64,000 nt of DNA from Paenibacillus_F sp047238265 (GCF_047238265.1 NZ_JBDFMM010000001.1:1674001-1738000), one strand, 5' to 3'. Counted from the first letter of the stretch, positions 38,597 through 47,903 are shown. A program made the numbers and translations. Notes: a model not told the origin generated them from the sequence alone.

Positions 38597-38752
38597 AGGG
38601 TATTGCTCCTTTCGGGTTTGAGGCGGTAACTGTTCTCCTTCTATATTGGACCCCAACGTTTAATAATCCGATAAGAAAACCTTACGAAATAATTACGTTT
38701 CTCTGTGATTTTAGACAGATTTTGAGAGTTTCCGGCACAGTCTATTCCGGGG

Positions 38753-38783
38753 ATAAAAAAAGCGATCTCCCGCGGGAGATCGC
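38753..38783 (-). terminator. Terminator of the two-component operon
   Basis: GCGATCTCCCGCGGGAGATCGC (22 bp, perfect palindrome at 38762-38783) followed on the minus strand by a T-run. It lies just after the kinase stop codon. Confidence 0.88.
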
Positions 38784-38785
38784 GT

Positions 38786-39922
38786 CTAGAAAGAACCGGA
38801 ACGGACGGAGGAGGGAGGAACGCCTTCGGGATTCAGCGTCCTCAGGCGAACCGTGAATACCGTCTCTTCCGGATCGCTGTAAGCCTCGATCGTTCCGCCG
38901 TGAAGATCGATAATCTGCTTGGCGATGGCCAGACCGATTCCCGAGCCCCCGAGATGCTTCGTACGGGACTTCTCAACGCGGTAAAACCGCTCGAAAATCC
39001 GCGGAAGATCGGGTGCGGGGATCGATTCTCCGTAATTGGTTACGGAAAGGACAATTTCGCTGCCCTCGATCCGTCCCGTGACGTCGAGATAGGCTCCGTC
39101 ATGCCCGTACTTGATGGCGTTGGTGATCAGATTCTCAAACACCCGGCGCAGTTTGTTGCCGTCCGCAAGCACGTAGAGGCGGGGCTGCTCGAACGTCATG
39201 CGCGTATCCATTTCAGCTTCCTTAAGCTGCAGCTGAAAAGCGGAGAAAATCTGATGCAGCATTTCAACCAGATCGATCTTGACGAGCTGCAGTTTCATTT
39301 CTTTGTTCCGGAGCCGCGTGTACTCGAACAAATCCTGAACGAGCTGGTTCAGCCGCTGGGATTCCTCGTAAGCCATCCCGATATAGTGGCGGAGCTCCAC
39401 TTCGTCACGGTATCTGTCCTGATCCACCAGGCCCAGATAACCGGTAATGGAAGTGAGCGGTGTCCGGAGATCGTGCGACACGTTCGTGATCAGGTCGTTC
39501 TTGGCCTGTTCGGCCTGTCGTTCTTCCTCCAGGGAGAGCTTCAGACGGTCCACAAGCCGGTTGACGTGCACGGCTAGCTGACCGAGCTCGCCGGAGCCTC
39601 CTGCCGGAACGCGGTGATTAAAATCGCCGTCGGTGATTTTTTGCATATTCTCGATAATCTGCGCGAGCGTACGCTTGTCCCGGTGACGCTGCTCCAGCCG
39701 GTAAAAGTAAATAAAAAAGAGAAGAAAGATAATCAGTCCGGCCTGAATGTAAGCATCGGGATAGCCGATCCGGTAGTTGATCCAGATCAAAATATTTTCC
39801 AGGCTGATCCGCTCGGAAAGGTAGGAATAGAAGAGCGTGCGGCCCAGGAGAAAAATCAGAAGCAGCACGATCAGGGCCGATCCGAGGCTGTACAGCAGGG
39901 CTCTGCTCCAATTAGTTTTCAA
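38786..39922 (-). CDS. Sensor histidine kinase, VanS-like
   Basis: A 378-residue membrane kinase with two TM helices (about 10-30 and 60-80) and a short extracytoplasmic loop. HAMP follows (about 85-135), then HisKA with the phospho-acceptor His in NVSHDLRTPLTS, and HATPase_c with N box NLITNAIKYG, G1 box and GSGIGLAIAKQI. It overlaps the response regulator gene by 11 bases and starts with TTG. The short sensor loop resembles VanS/intramembrane sensors; the signal is probably envelope damage. Confidence 0.9.
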   Translation of the reverse strand: MKTNWSRALLYSLGSALIVLLLIFLLGRTLFYSYLSERISLENILIWINYRIGYPDAYIQAGLIIFLLFFIYFYRLEQRHRDKRTLAQIIENMQKITDGDFNHRVPAGGSGELGQLAVHVNRLVDRLKLSLEEERQAEQAKNDLITNVSHDLRTPLTSITGYLGLVDQDRYRDEVELRHYIGMAYEESQRLNQLVQDLFEYTRLRNKEMKLQLVKIDLVEMLHQIFSAFQLQLKEAEMDTRMTFEQPRLYVLADGNKLRRVFENLITNAIKYGHDGAYLDVTGRIEGSEIVLSVTNYGESIPAPDLPRIFERFYRVEKSRTKHLGGSGIGLAIAKQIIDLHGGTIEAYSDPEETVFTVRLRTLNPEGVPPSSVRSGSF

Positions 39923-40607
39923 GCTTGTAGCCGACCCCCCAGATCGTGTGAATGAGTTTCTCGCCTTCCGTTTCTTTCTCCAGCTTGTCGCGGAGGCGGC
40001 TGATATGAACCGTTACGGAGTTGGTGGATTCGAAATATTTTTCTTTCCAGATTTTCTCGAAAATTTCTTCCGAGCTGAATACACGTCCCGGATGAGTCGC
40101 CAGCAGAGACAGAATGCCGAATTCGATCGGCGTCAGCTTGACGAGGCGACCGTTGGCGGTAACGGTGTGGGTCTGCTTGTCGATCAAGAGGGAGCCGATC
40201 CGGGTCGTGTGCTCCTCGGCGGGAACAGACGCCTGGGCCTGGAAATAAGCCCGCCGCAGCAAGGATTTGACACGGGCGATCAGCTCCAGCGGATTGAAAG
40301 GCTTCACGACATAATCGTCCGCCCCGGTCATCAGCCCGGTAATTTTATCGAGGTCCCCGTCTTTGGCGCTGATCATCAAGATGGGGGTCATTTGCTTTTC
40401 GCGTATTTTCATGCACACCTGAAGGCCGTCCATGCCCGGCATCATAATATCGAGGATGACGAGGTGAACCGTCTGTTCCGCCATAATTTCCAGAGCCGTC
40501 AGGCCGTTGTCGGCTTTGTAGACGGTATAGCCTTCGTTTTGTAAATAAATTTCGATCAGTTGAGCGATTTTATCGTCGTCGTCGACGATCAGAATATGCT
40601 TGTCCAT
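39912..40607 (-). CDS. Response regulator, OmpR/VanR family
   Basis: A 231-residue regulator: receiver domain with acidic pocket (VDDDDK), phospho-acceptor Asp in LVILDIMMPGMDG and Lys in DYVVKPF; winged-helix output (about 130-231) ending HTIWGVGYKLEN. The block KITGLMTGADDYVVKPFNPLELIARVK is very like VanR of vancomycin-resistance clusters. The start at 40607 is chosen because AAAGGATG lies at proper distance; a further in-frame ATG lies 12 bases upstream. It is cotranscribed with the VanS-like kinase; the neighbouring carboxypeptidase is a plausible target. Confidence 0.9.
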   Translation of the reverse strand: MDKHILIVDDDDKIAQLIEIYLQNEGYTVYKADNGLTALEIMAEQTVHLVILDIMMPGMDGLQVCMKIREKQMTPILMISAKDGDLDKITGLMTGADDYVVKPFNPLELIARVKSLLRRAYFQAQASVPAEEHTTRIGSLLIDKQTHTVTANGRLVKLTPIEFGILSLLATHPGRVFSSEEIFEKIWKEKYFESTNSVTVHISRLRDKLEKETEGEKLIHTIWGVGYKLEN

Positions 40608-40722
40608 GTCCGTTTTCATCCTTTGTTTGGCCCGTTTGCGGCGGGCCGGCAGTCATAATGGTTCCATTGTATCATTTGTTGGTCAGGATCTTTTTACAAA
40701 AAGGTTAAGAAATTCTTTCAAT

Positions 40723-40745
40723 AAAAAAAGCGGGGATGCCCCCGC
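40723..40745 (-). terminator. Terminator of msrAB
   Basis: On the minus strand GCGGGGGCATCCCCGC is followed by TTTTTTT. A second GC-rich hairpin (about 40760-40795) precedes it. Confidence 0.85.
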
Positions 40746-40795
40746 GGCTTGAATAAAGGCCGGCCCGGCTCCACAAGAGGAACCCGGCCCGCTTC

Positions 40796-41764
40796 TTATT
40801 TCGAAAACAGTTTCAGGTAATCGCCGTAGCCTTCTTCTTCCAGTTTGTTTTTCGGAACGAAGCGCAAAGCGGCCGAATTGATGCAGTAGCGGAGCCCGTT
40901 CGGACCCGGACCGTCTTCGAAAACATGCCCCAGATGAGAATCCGCTTCTTTGCTGCGGACTTCCGTACGGACCATATTGTGGGTCAGATCCACGTGTTCC
41001 GTTACCTGCTCGCCCTGGAGCGGCTGCGTAAAGGAAGGCCATCCGCAGGAGGAGTCGAACTTGTCCAGGGAGCTGAACAGCGGCTCGCCGGATACGATAT
41101 CGACGTACAGTCCTTCTTCTTTGTGATCCCAGAATTCATTGCGGAACGGCGGCTCGGTGCCGCTGTTCTGCGTCACTTCATACTGCATGGGCGTGAGGCG
41201 TTTTTTGAGATCCTGATCTTTCGCGTGGTCTTTCCATGTGTTTTTCAAAAATGCCGCCCTCCCTGATCCGACCGAGTACGCTTTATAGCGCAGGGGATTT
41301 TTTTTATAGTAAGCCTGATGATACTCTTCCGCCGGGTAAAACGGCTTGGCCGGTAAAATTTCCGTGGCGATCGGCTTATCGAACCGTCCGCTGCGGGCCA
41401 GCTCCAGCTTGGATTTCTCCGCCGCCGCCTTCTGCTCCTCGCTGTGATAAAAAATAGCCGTTTGATACGACTGTCCGCGGTCGTTAAATTGGCCGCCCGC
41501 GTCCGTCGGGTCGATCTGCTGCCAGAATACCTGAAGCAGGCGCTCGTAAGAGAACACGGCAGGGTCAAACGTGATCTGGACCGCTTCGTAATGACCGGTC
41601 GTGTCGGAGCAGACCTGTTCGTACGTTGGGTTCTCCAGGTGACCGCCCGTGTAGCCGGATTCGACCTTGAGAATTCCCGGCTGTTCGTCGAACGGCTTGA
41701 CCATGCACCAGAAGCAGCCGCCCGCAAATGTCGCCAGCTCGGATGATTTGTTTTCCAAACTCAT
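40796..41764 (-). CDS. msrAB: Bifunctional peptide methionine sulfoxide reductase MsrA/MsrB
   Basis: A fused enzyme that repairs both epimers of oxidised methionine. Residues 1-165 are MsrA with catalytic Cys17 in GGCFWC; residues about 185-320 are MsrB with catalytic Cys294 in RYCINSAALRF and the GWPSF segment. The MsrB zinc CxxC pairs are absent, as in many Firmicutes enzymes. A 322-residue protein, the usual length. It lacks a signal peptide, so cytoplasmic. Single gene with terminator downstream on the minus strand. Confidence 0.94.
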   Translation of the reverse strand: MSLENKSSELATFAGGCFWCMVKPFDEQPGILKVESGYTGGHLENPTYEQVCSDTTGHYEAVQITFDPAVFSYERLLQVFWQQIDPTDAGGQFNDRGQSYQTAIFYHSEEQKAAAEKSKLELARSGRFDKPIATEILPAKPFYPAEEYHQAYYKKNPLRYKAYSVGSGRAAFLKNTWKDHAKDQDLKKRLTPMQYEVTQNSGTEPPFRNEFWDHKEEGLYVDIVSGEPLFSSLDKFDSSCGWPSFTQPLQGEQVTEHVDLTHNMVRTEVRSKEADSHLGHVFEDGPGPNGLRYCINSAALRFVPKNKLEEEGYGDYLKLFSK

Positions 41765-41996
41765 GGTTTCCCAGCTCCTTTATTTAAAAAGTTCTTTAAT
41801 GTCGGTTAGATTCCTGACCTTTCCATTATACCATCTCTCCGCCCGAAAAAAGAAATCCGCCGCGGGGGTCAGGCGGCCGGTCGTTCTCCGCCCCCGCTTT
41901 ACGGCCGGGCCGCTCTTTCACGTGAGCCGCGAAAGGAGTATAATGGCCCTTGCATGAGCGTATGCAGTCCAATCCCAAACGAAACAGGTGACTTCG

Positions 41997-42554
41997 ATGG
42001 AAGCGAATTATTGTATGGCGTGCGGAACCCCGCTGGAAACGCGGGATATGGACGGAACGCTCCGCCGGGCCTGTCCGGCCTGCAGCTTTGTCCACTGGGG
42101 CAGCTACAGCGCGGGCGTAGGGGCTCTCGTGATGCGCGAAGATAAGCTGTTGCTCGTCCGCAGAGCGCAGGAGCCGGGCAGGGGAAGATGGACCAACCCG
42201 GGCGGCTTTATCGAACAGCTTGAGCTTATACACGAGACGATTGCGCGGGAAGTGCTGGAGGAGACGGGCATCGAGGCGTCCGTCAAAAGAGTGGTGGCGC
42301 TTCGTGATATGCCGAAAAGCATTCATAACATTTATATCGCCTTCGCGATGGACTACGTAAGCGGCGAACCCGTACCGGACAATTGCGAGGTAGACGCCGC
42401 GGGGTTTTACAGCCGGGAAGAAATGGAGACGATGAACGTGGCTCCTTTCACGCGCTGGCTGGCCGACATTGCCTGGAACGGCCGTGGCGAAGGGCTGGTT
42501 ATCGACACGGACCCGGTGGTGCCCCTGGACGGATACGGACTTTTCCGCGTCTAG
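41997..42554 (+). CDS. Nudix hydrolase with N-terminal zinc ribbon
   Basis: A 185-residue protein. Two CxxC-type pairs (CMACG, CPAC) at the N-terminus form a zinc ribbon; the Nudix box GGFIEQLELIHETIAREVLEETGI (GX5EX7REVLEETGI) at about 68-91 is intact. This architecture is shared by NADH pyrophosphatase-like and ADP-ribose-type enzymes. The substrate is probably a nucleoside diphosphate derivative. ATG 41997 is preferred over GTG 41988 because AGGTGA lies at proper distance. A terminator follows. Confidence 0.88.
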   Translation: MEANYCMACGTPLETRDMDGTLRRACPACSFVHWGSYSAGVGALVMREDKLLLVRRAQEPGRGRWTNPGGFIEQLELIHETIAREVLEETGIEASVKRVVALRDMPKSIHNIYIAFAMDYVSGEPVPDNCEVDAAGFYSREEMETMNVAPFTRWLADIAWNGRGEGLVIDTDPVVPLDGYGLFRV

Positions 42555-42589
42555 CGCGGCTAAACGGCGGGCGGGATACAAAGCATAGG

Positions 42590-42633
42590 CATGCAGCAAA
42601 GGCGGTAACCGCCGGAGCTGCATGTTTTTTTAT
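42590..42633 (+). terminator. Terminator of the Nudix gene
   Basis: CATGCAGC (42590-42597), inner GGCGGTAACCGCC hairpin, GCTGCATG (42617-42624), then TTTTTTT. Confidence 0.88.
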
Positions 42634-42739
42634 AGCGGAAAAAAGCATTTGAAAAACAGCCGGCTATCAAAGATCCGGAGTCTGAATTCCAACTGGTAAA
42701 ATTATTCTCCATAAGCGTGAAAAACCGCAATAAAAATTC

Positions 42740-42770
42740 CTTGTACAGATGGAAGTTTCCTGTGCTATCT
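42740..42770 (+). promoter_or_regulatory. Probable chitinase promoter
   Basis: -35 TTGTAC (42740-42745), 19-bp spacer, -10 TATCTT (42765-42770). The spacing is longer than ideal. Confidence 0.5.
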
Positions 42771-42787
42771 TATTGCCATAGAAAGAT

Positions 42788-42803
42788 TTGGAAGCGTTTT
42801 CCT
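42788..42803. promoter_or_regulatory. Candidate cre site (CcpA) of the chitinase gene
   Basis: TTGGAAGCGTTTTCCT matches the catabolite-responsive element (TGNAANCGNWNNCW type) with one mismatch at its edge. It lies about 20 bases after the predicted -10, a repressing position. Catabolite repression of a chitinase is expected biology. Confidence 0.65.
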
Positions 42804-42939
42804 GAAAGGCGGGCGAGACGATTTTCCCCTCCGCAGCAAGTCTTCTTTTCCAACTTCCCCGCATAGTTTCTTCCTTACGCTTTTCCGCCTCAGGGAACGT
42901 TTGCGAATCTTCCGCCATCATGTAAAGGAGGTCATGTTC

Positions 42940-44457
42940 TTGAAAAAATGGAAACCCTCTTTAGTGACCGCATTAACGCTGGGGCTCGCGCTGGGAGCTC
43001 TTCCCGCCATGGGAGCGTCGCCGGCCGGGGATATCAGCATCGCTTACGGAAGCCGTGTCGCCGTGCAGCAGCAGAAGCCTGTTTTGGAGGGGGATACTTT
43101 GACCGTTCCCGCCGAAGGGCTGGCCAAGCAGCTTCAACTGAAGCTAAGCGGACTGAAAGAAGACGGAACTTTTACGCTGTCCAAGACAGGTGTTTATATC
43201 GAGCTGAAGCTGGACTCCAGAGAGGCGCGCGTGAACAATCAGCTCGTTAAGCTTGAAACCGCTCCGGCGAAGCACGGTGATGCGGTCTATGTTCCTCTCC
43301 GTTTCGTATCGGAAGCGGCACGCAGCCTGGTTGAATGGGATCAGGCCAGACGGATGGCGATCGTCAGCCCCGCGTACAAAGTCGTCGGCTACTTCACCTC
43401 CTGGGGAAAATTGAAGGCTTCCGAGATCGACGCGTCCAAGCTTACGCATATCAACTATGCGTTTGCCAACATTGTGGACGGCGAGGTGGCGCTGAGTTCG
43501 CCTAAAGAACAGGAAGAGGCTTATCCCGGCGCGTGCAAAGGAGACGACTGCGCCAAATTCGTAAGCGATTTCAAAGAGCTTGCCAAATTAAAGCAGGCGA
43601 ATCCGCACCTGCAGACACTGGTGAGCGTAGGCGGATGGACATGGTCCGGCCGGTTCTCGGACACGGCCCTTACGGAGGCTTCGCGTATCAAGTTTGCCGA
43701 CAGTGCCGTGCGCTTTATCCGGGAGAACGGTTTCGACGGAGTCGATCTCGACTGGGAGTACCCGGTGACGGGAGGCCTGGAAACGAACGTGCGCCGTCCG
43801 GAGGACCGCACGAACTTTACTCTCTTGCTGCAAATGATCCGGGAGAAGCTGGAAGCCGCCGGGCGCGAAGACGGCCGTCATTATTTGCTCACGATCGCAT
43901 CGGGGGCGAATCCGAACTACGTGAGGGATACGGAGCTCGATAAAGTGTCGGAATCCATCGATTTCGTCAACATCATGACATACGATCTGCATGGAGACTG
44001 GGAGCCGACGAGCAACAATAACGCCGCCCTGTACTACGATCCGGCCGATCCGGACCCGAACGCTCACCGGTTCTACGTGGAGGCGGCGGTGAACGGTCAT
44101 CTGAACGCGGGCGTGCCGGCCAAAAAGCTCGTGCTGGGCATTCCGTTCTACGGCCGTTCCTGGGGCGGCTGCGAAGCCGTAAACAACGGGCTATACCAGG
44201 CGTGCAAAGGCGGAGATGTCGTGGATTGGACCGAAAAGCCGGAGGGCTTCCAGCGTTATTGGAACGACCGCGCCAAGGTTCCTTACCTGTACAACAAGCA
44301 AACCGGCCAGTTCGTCTCCTATGAGGATGAGGAATCGATCGGCTACCGGGCCGAATTCATCAAGGAAAAAGGCCTCGGCGGAGCCATGTTCTGGGAGCTG
44401 AACGGTGATCCGGACGGCAAGCTGCTGCCGCGGCTGGCGGAATCGCTGGACCGTTAA
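42940..44457 (+). CDS. Secreted GH18 chitinase with N-terminal copper-amine-oxidase-like domain
   Basis: A 505-residue extracellular enzyme hydrolysing chitin or related beta-1,4-GlcNAc polymers. TTG 42940 is eight bases after AGGAGG and gives a good signal peptide (KKWKPS, hydrophobic core, cleavage near GASPA). Residues about 35-150 are a stalk domain (ends YVPLRFVSEAARSLVEW); the GH18 barrel spans 150-500 with the DGVDLDWEYP motif, catalytic Glu about 273, and FVNIMTYDLHGDW. The insert with Cys pairs (GACKGDDC, GCEAVNNGLYQAC) may make disulfides. The nearby nagA is broken, but a candidate cre site is upstream. Confidence 0.93.
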   Translation: MKKWKPSLVTALTLGLALGALPAMGASPAGDISIAYGSRVAVQQQKPVLEGDTLTVPAEGLAKQLQLKLSGLKEDGTFTLSKTGVYIELKLDSREARVNNQLVKLETAPAKHGDAVYVPLRFVSEAARSLVEWDQARRMAIVSPAYKVVGYFTSWGKLKASEIDASKLTHINYAFANIVDGEVALSSPKEQEEAYPGACKGDDCAKFVSDFKELAKLKQANPHLQTLVSVGGWTWSGRFSDTALTEASRIKFADSAVRFIRENGFDGVDLDWEYPVTGGLETNVRRPEDRTNFTLLLQMIREKLEAAGREDGRHYLLTIASGANPNYVRDTELDKVSESIDFVNIMTYDLHGDWEPTSNNNAALYYDPADPDPNAHRFYVEAAVNGHLNAGVPAKKLVLGIPFYGRSWGGCEAVNNGLYQACKGGDVVDWTEKPEGFQRYWNDRAKVPYLYNKQTGQFVSYEDEESIGYRAEFIKEKGLGGAMFWELNGDPDGKLLPRLAESLDR

Positions 44458-44574
44458 GGAAGCGGTCTGACGGGCACCATCCGGTGCTCCCTTGGCTCGG
44501 ATTGCTCAGCGAGAGGGCGGGGATACGCCCGCCGGCTGTTCGCTATGCGGAACGCGGGGCCCGCGTTTTGACGG

Positions 44575-44640
44575 AATACACTCTTTGGAACTCGCCGGAA
44601 TTTCGGTTTCAGCCGGTGATATCCAGGGAGTGTATTTTTA
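44575..44640 (+). terminator. Possible terminator downstream of the chitinase
   Basis: AATACACTC (44575-44583) pairs with GAGTGTATT (44628-44636), then TTTTA. The loop (about 44 bases) holds an inner CCGG hairpin. The 360-base interval 44458-44818 has no other supported feature. Confidence 0.5.
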
Positions 44641-44818
44641 TGGCGTGAAAGTGCCGGCTCTCCGGGCAGACGTATGTTTAAAGATTATCCGGCGGTAAAC
44701 CTGCTTTTTAACCGGTAGATGCAGCGGATGAGACGGGGATTGGTTCGGTGCCGTCTCCCCGTGGTATAATGCGGACATCTCATCTGTTTACTTGTTAAAT
44801 AAAGGAGTCGGAGCGCCG

Positions 44819-45961
44819 GTGAAATCGCGTCTTGTTCTGCTTGTTTTGGCCCTGCTGGTTTACGGGGGGCTTAATATTTACATCGGTTGGCATGGAGCGA
44901 GATTTCTTGAATTCTGGGGAATTTCCATTCTGGGCGGTCTGTACTGGACTTTGCTGGCCGTACTGGCTCTCTCTTACATGCTGGGCCGTTCTCCCGCAGT
45001 CCCGGGACCTCCCGGCAGGCTGCTGAAAGTTATCGGATCTTATTACTTCGCTGTTCTGGAATTTGCCGTAATTCTTCTTCCGCTGGGTGATCTGGCCGCC
45101 TGGCTCTTGAAACTTGCGGGATTTCCGCCTGCCGTTTATTTCGGAGGTACGGGAAGTATCGTGCTCGTGATTCTGATTCTCCTGCTTATCAAAGGATACT
45201 GGAATGCCTGGACGCCCATCGTCCGGACGTACCGGGTGGAGATCGGCAAGCAAGCCGGTCAGCTGCGTCAGCTCCGGGTAGCCGTTGCATCCGACATTCA
45301 CATGGGTAATATTGTAGGAAAACGGCACTTGGCCCGGCTGGTTAAGACGGTCGACGCGATAAAGCCCGATCTTATTCTGCTGCCCGGCGATCTTATCGAT
45401 GACAGCATCGAGCCGTATATCCGCAACGGGATGTCGGAGGTCATGAAGCAGCTTCGGGCGAAATACGGCGTATATGCGGTGCTGGGAAACCACGAATATT
45501 ACGGCGGCCATATCGAAGAGCATATCTCCCAAATGGAGCGTATCGGGATTAGCGTGCTGCGGGACGAGACGGTATCCGTGGAGGATGCCTTCTATATCGC
45601 GGGACGCAAAGACAAGACGGCGGAGTCGTTCGATACCGCCGGCCGCATGAAGGTGGACGAGCTGCTGGCCGGGCTGGATCCATCGAAGCCGATCCTTCTT
45701 ATGGACCACCAGCCCTATCATTTTGCCAAGGCCGCAGCCGCCGGAGCGGACGTGCTTTTGTGCGGCCACACGCATCGCGGGCAGTTCGCGCCGAATCACT
45801 GGATTACGGGAAGGTTATTCGAGCTGGATTGGGGCTACATGCTGAAAGAAAAGATGCATGTCGTCGTATCGTCCGGTTTCGGCACGTGGGGGCCGCCTAT
45901 ACGGATCGCCAGCCGTTCGGAGGTTATCGAGCTTATCCTCGATTTTAAGGAAGCGGAATGA
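44819..45961 (+). CDS. Membrane-anchored metallophosphoesterase (YkuE/YaeI-like)
   Basis: A 380-residue protein with four or five N-terminal TM helices (1-145) and a C-terminal calcineurin-type phosphoesterase domain. Metal ligands are all seen: VASDIHMG, LLPGDLIDD, VLGNHEYYGG, MDHQP and CGHTHRGQ. Homologues cleave lipid-linked or nucleotide diphosphates; here the substrate is unknown. The GTG at 44819 follows AAAGGAG by 11 bases; upstream in-frame starts overlap the ribosome binding site. It is followed after 66 bases by an epimerase-like gene. Confidence 0.87.
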   Translation: MKSRLVLLVLALLVYGGLNIYIGWHGARFLEFWGISILGGLYWTLLAVLALSYMLGRSPAVPGPPGRLLKVIGSYYFAVLEFAVILLPLGDLAAWLLKLAGFPPAVYFGGTGSIVLVILILLLIKGYWNAWTPIVRTYRVEIGKQAGQLRQLRVAVASDIHMGNIVGKRHLARLVKTVDAIKPDLILLPGDLIDDSIEPYIRNGMSEVMKQLRAKYGVYAVLGNHEYYGGHIEEHISQMERIGISVLRDETVSVEDAFYIAGRKDKTAESFDTAGRMKVDELLAGLDPSKPILLMDHQPYHFAKAAAAGADVLLCGHTHRGQFAPNHWITGRLFELDWGYMLKEKMHVVVSSGFGTWGPPIRIASRSEVIELILDFKEAE

Positions 45962-46027
45962 AAGAGTTTTCATGCTATAATAACGGGGTAAAAGGCCGCA
46001 CTGTAACTGACGAGGGGAGAGAGAAGC

Positions 46028-47020
46028 ATGACACACAACCGTGCGTATGAGAGTGATTATCAGGGAATGAAAGCCGTCCGGCTGGAATGGGGCGGTTATG
46101 AAGCCGTCATGCTCCCGGAATACGGAGGCAACCTTATCGCTTTCCGGGATACGGACAAGGGCTACCGGTTTCTGCACGAACCGGCTGAAGAAGAGCTGGA
46201 ATCCTTTAAGGCGAATCCGGGAATTCACGGAATACCCGTGCTTTTTCCGCCGAACCGTTACGAAGACGGCAAGTTCCCGTGGAACGGCAAAGTGCTCCGG
46301 TTTCCGATTAACGAAGAAGCGACGGGCAATCATTTGCACGGATTTCTACATAAAATACCCTGGCAGGTTGACGAATACGGGACGACGGAGAGCGAAAGCT
46401 TCGTAAGCGTATCCGTCCGGGTGGATGAAGCTCATGAAGTGTACAAGTTTCTGCCGTTCCGCTTCACGATCCGCCTGCGTTATTCGCTCAGCGCGGACGG
46501 TCTGGCCCAGCATCTGTTTATCCGCAACGAAGGCGGAGAGCGGATGCCCTGCCTGCTCGCTTTTCATACGTCGGTGAACGCTCCTTTCGCCCCGGATGCT
46601 TCGGCGAAGGATTACCGTGTGAAGCTGACGATCGGCAAGCGCTGGGAGATGAACGACCGCATGCTTCCTACGGGCAGGCAGCAAGCCTTGACGCGGGAAG
46701 AGGAGCAGCTCCGGGACGAAGGCATCTATCCCTTCTACGAGCCGCTGGACAACCATTATACGGTGTCCGCCCAGGACGGGCGCAACCGCATGGAGCTTAC
46801 CGATACCAAGAACAACGTTACCCTCGTTTACGATGCGGGCACATCCTTCAAGCAGTGGATGATCTGGAACCACTTCGGGGAAGAAGGGTTTTTCTGCCCG
46901 GAGCCGCAGGTGAACCTTGTAAACGCGCCGAACAGCACGCTGCCGGCGGAAGAGATCGGCCTGTTCGGGCTGGAACCCGGAGAAATCTGGGAAGAGACCG
47001 GAAGGCTTTACGTGAAATAA
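46028..47020 (+). CDS. Aldose 1-epimerase family protein
   Basis: A 330-residue galactose-mutarotase-like protein. Visible blocks: GGNLIAFRD, GIPVLFPPNRYEDGKF, NHLHGFLHKIPW (with the active-site His), and the C-terminal FFCPEPQVNLVNAPN with the catalytic Glu. It converts alpha and beta anomers of an aldose or sugar phosphate. No sugar pathway lies beside it, so the substrate is uncertain. GAGGGGAGAGAG precedes the ATG. Confidence 0.87.
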   Translation: MTHNRAYESDYQGMKAVRLEWGGYEAVMLPEYGGNLIAFRDTDKGYRFLHEPAEEELESFKANPGIHGIPVLFPPNRYEDGKFPWNGKVLRFPINEEATGNHLHGFLHKIPWQVDEYGTTESESFVSVSVRVDEAHEVYKFLPFRFTIRLRYSLSADGLAQHLFIRNEGGERMPCLLAFHTSVNAPFAPDASAKDYRVKLTIGKRWEMNDRMLPTGRQQALTREEEQLRDEGIYPFYEPLDNHYTVSAQDGRNRMELTDTKNNVTLVYDAGTSFKQWMIWNHFGEEGFFCPEPQVNLVNAPNSTLPAEEIGLFGLEPGEIWEETGRLYVK

Positions 47021-47109
47021 AGGCCGCTTTATAACCGAGCGGGAAAAGAAGACGGCGCTTTCCCATCATCTCCAGAACATGATAAGATGGGAGGCAAGGA
47101 GGAGTATAT

Positions 47110-47796
47110 ATGACCACACCTAACGAATCCGGCGATCAGCCTATCGAAGCTCAAGCGACCGAAGAAGAGCAGCTGTCTCCCGAAGAGCAGGCAGCCAAAG
47201 AACAGCAGGAGCAGCAGCAGCAGAATGAAATTATTTTTGCCTGGTTCAAGCATGCCGAGCAGGTATTGAAAGAGCAGTTTTCCGACTACGAAGTGGAAGG
47301 ACAGGTGGGCCAGCATCCCGTCTTCGGTCCTTTGTTCGCCTACACCGTCCGTCAAAACGATAACAGCTATTCCTGCGGATTTTTCCTCAATGAACTCGTT
47401 CATACGTTCCAGAACAAGGAGAATCCGGGTCTATGGATGTCTTCCTTCTTCGTGGACTTGATCCGCAGCTCCGACAATCGTCCGCTTCCGGCCGCTCCTC
47501 AGAGCGAAGAAGAAGCGAAAGAGCTGCTGGACAATTATATCGTGCCTCACTGCGCGCAGAGCGTAAGAAGCGAATTTCCGGAAGAACAGATTTACGTCGA
47601 TCTGGAGATGCACCCGGAAGCGGGTCCCGTTCTCGAAGTGGGCTTCCCGTCCATTAAAGAAGGAAACAACACGTTCGCGCTTCCGCTCCAGTTTCTGATG
47701 ACGCTTCACTTGCTGAACCGCGATCCTGCCGATCCGCTAGTTCAGGCGCTCTATAAAATTCATGAAGAGCATCAGCAGCAGGCGGAGAACACCTAG
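47110..47796 (+). CDS. Hypothetical cytoplasmic protein, Gln/Glu-rich N-terminus
   Basis: A 228-residue soluble acidic protein. The first 40 residues are disordered and rich in Glu and Gln (EEEQLSPEEQAAKEQQEQ), followed by a folded region from about 42 (IFAWFKHAEQVLKEQFSDYEVEGQVG) to 225. No membrane segment or catalytic motif. I do not recognise the family; it seems to be a Paenibacillaceae protein. AAGGAGGAG gives strong translation. It follows the epimerase gene by 90 bases and ends in a good terminator. Confidence 0.65.
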   Translation: MTTPNESGDQPIEAQATEEEQLSPEEQAAKEQQEQQQQNEIIFAWFKHAEQVLKEQFSDYEVEGQVGQHPVFGPLFAYTVRQNDNSYSCGFFLNELVHTFQNKENPGLWMSSFFVDLIRSSDNRPLPAAPQSEEEAKELLDNYIVPHCAQSVRSEFPEEQIYVDLEMHPEAGPVLEVGFPSIKEGNNTFALPLQFLMTLHLLNRDPADPLVQALYKIHEEHQQQAENT

Positions 47797-47869
47797 CCGA
47801 TTCCGGACCGCCGATGCCCGTTTGCCGACAGCGGTGTCCCTTACCGGGTCCGCCCGGCAGACGCTTATA

Positions 47870-47903
47870 AAAAAGACGATTCCCTTCGGGGAATCGTCTT
47901 TTT
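47870..47903. terminator. Bidirectional terminator
   Basis: AAGACGATTCCC (47873-47884), loop TTCG, GGGAATCGTCTT (47889-47900) with A- and T-runs on either side; shared by the gene ending at 47796 and the convergent minus-strand AraC gene. Confidence 0.92.
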
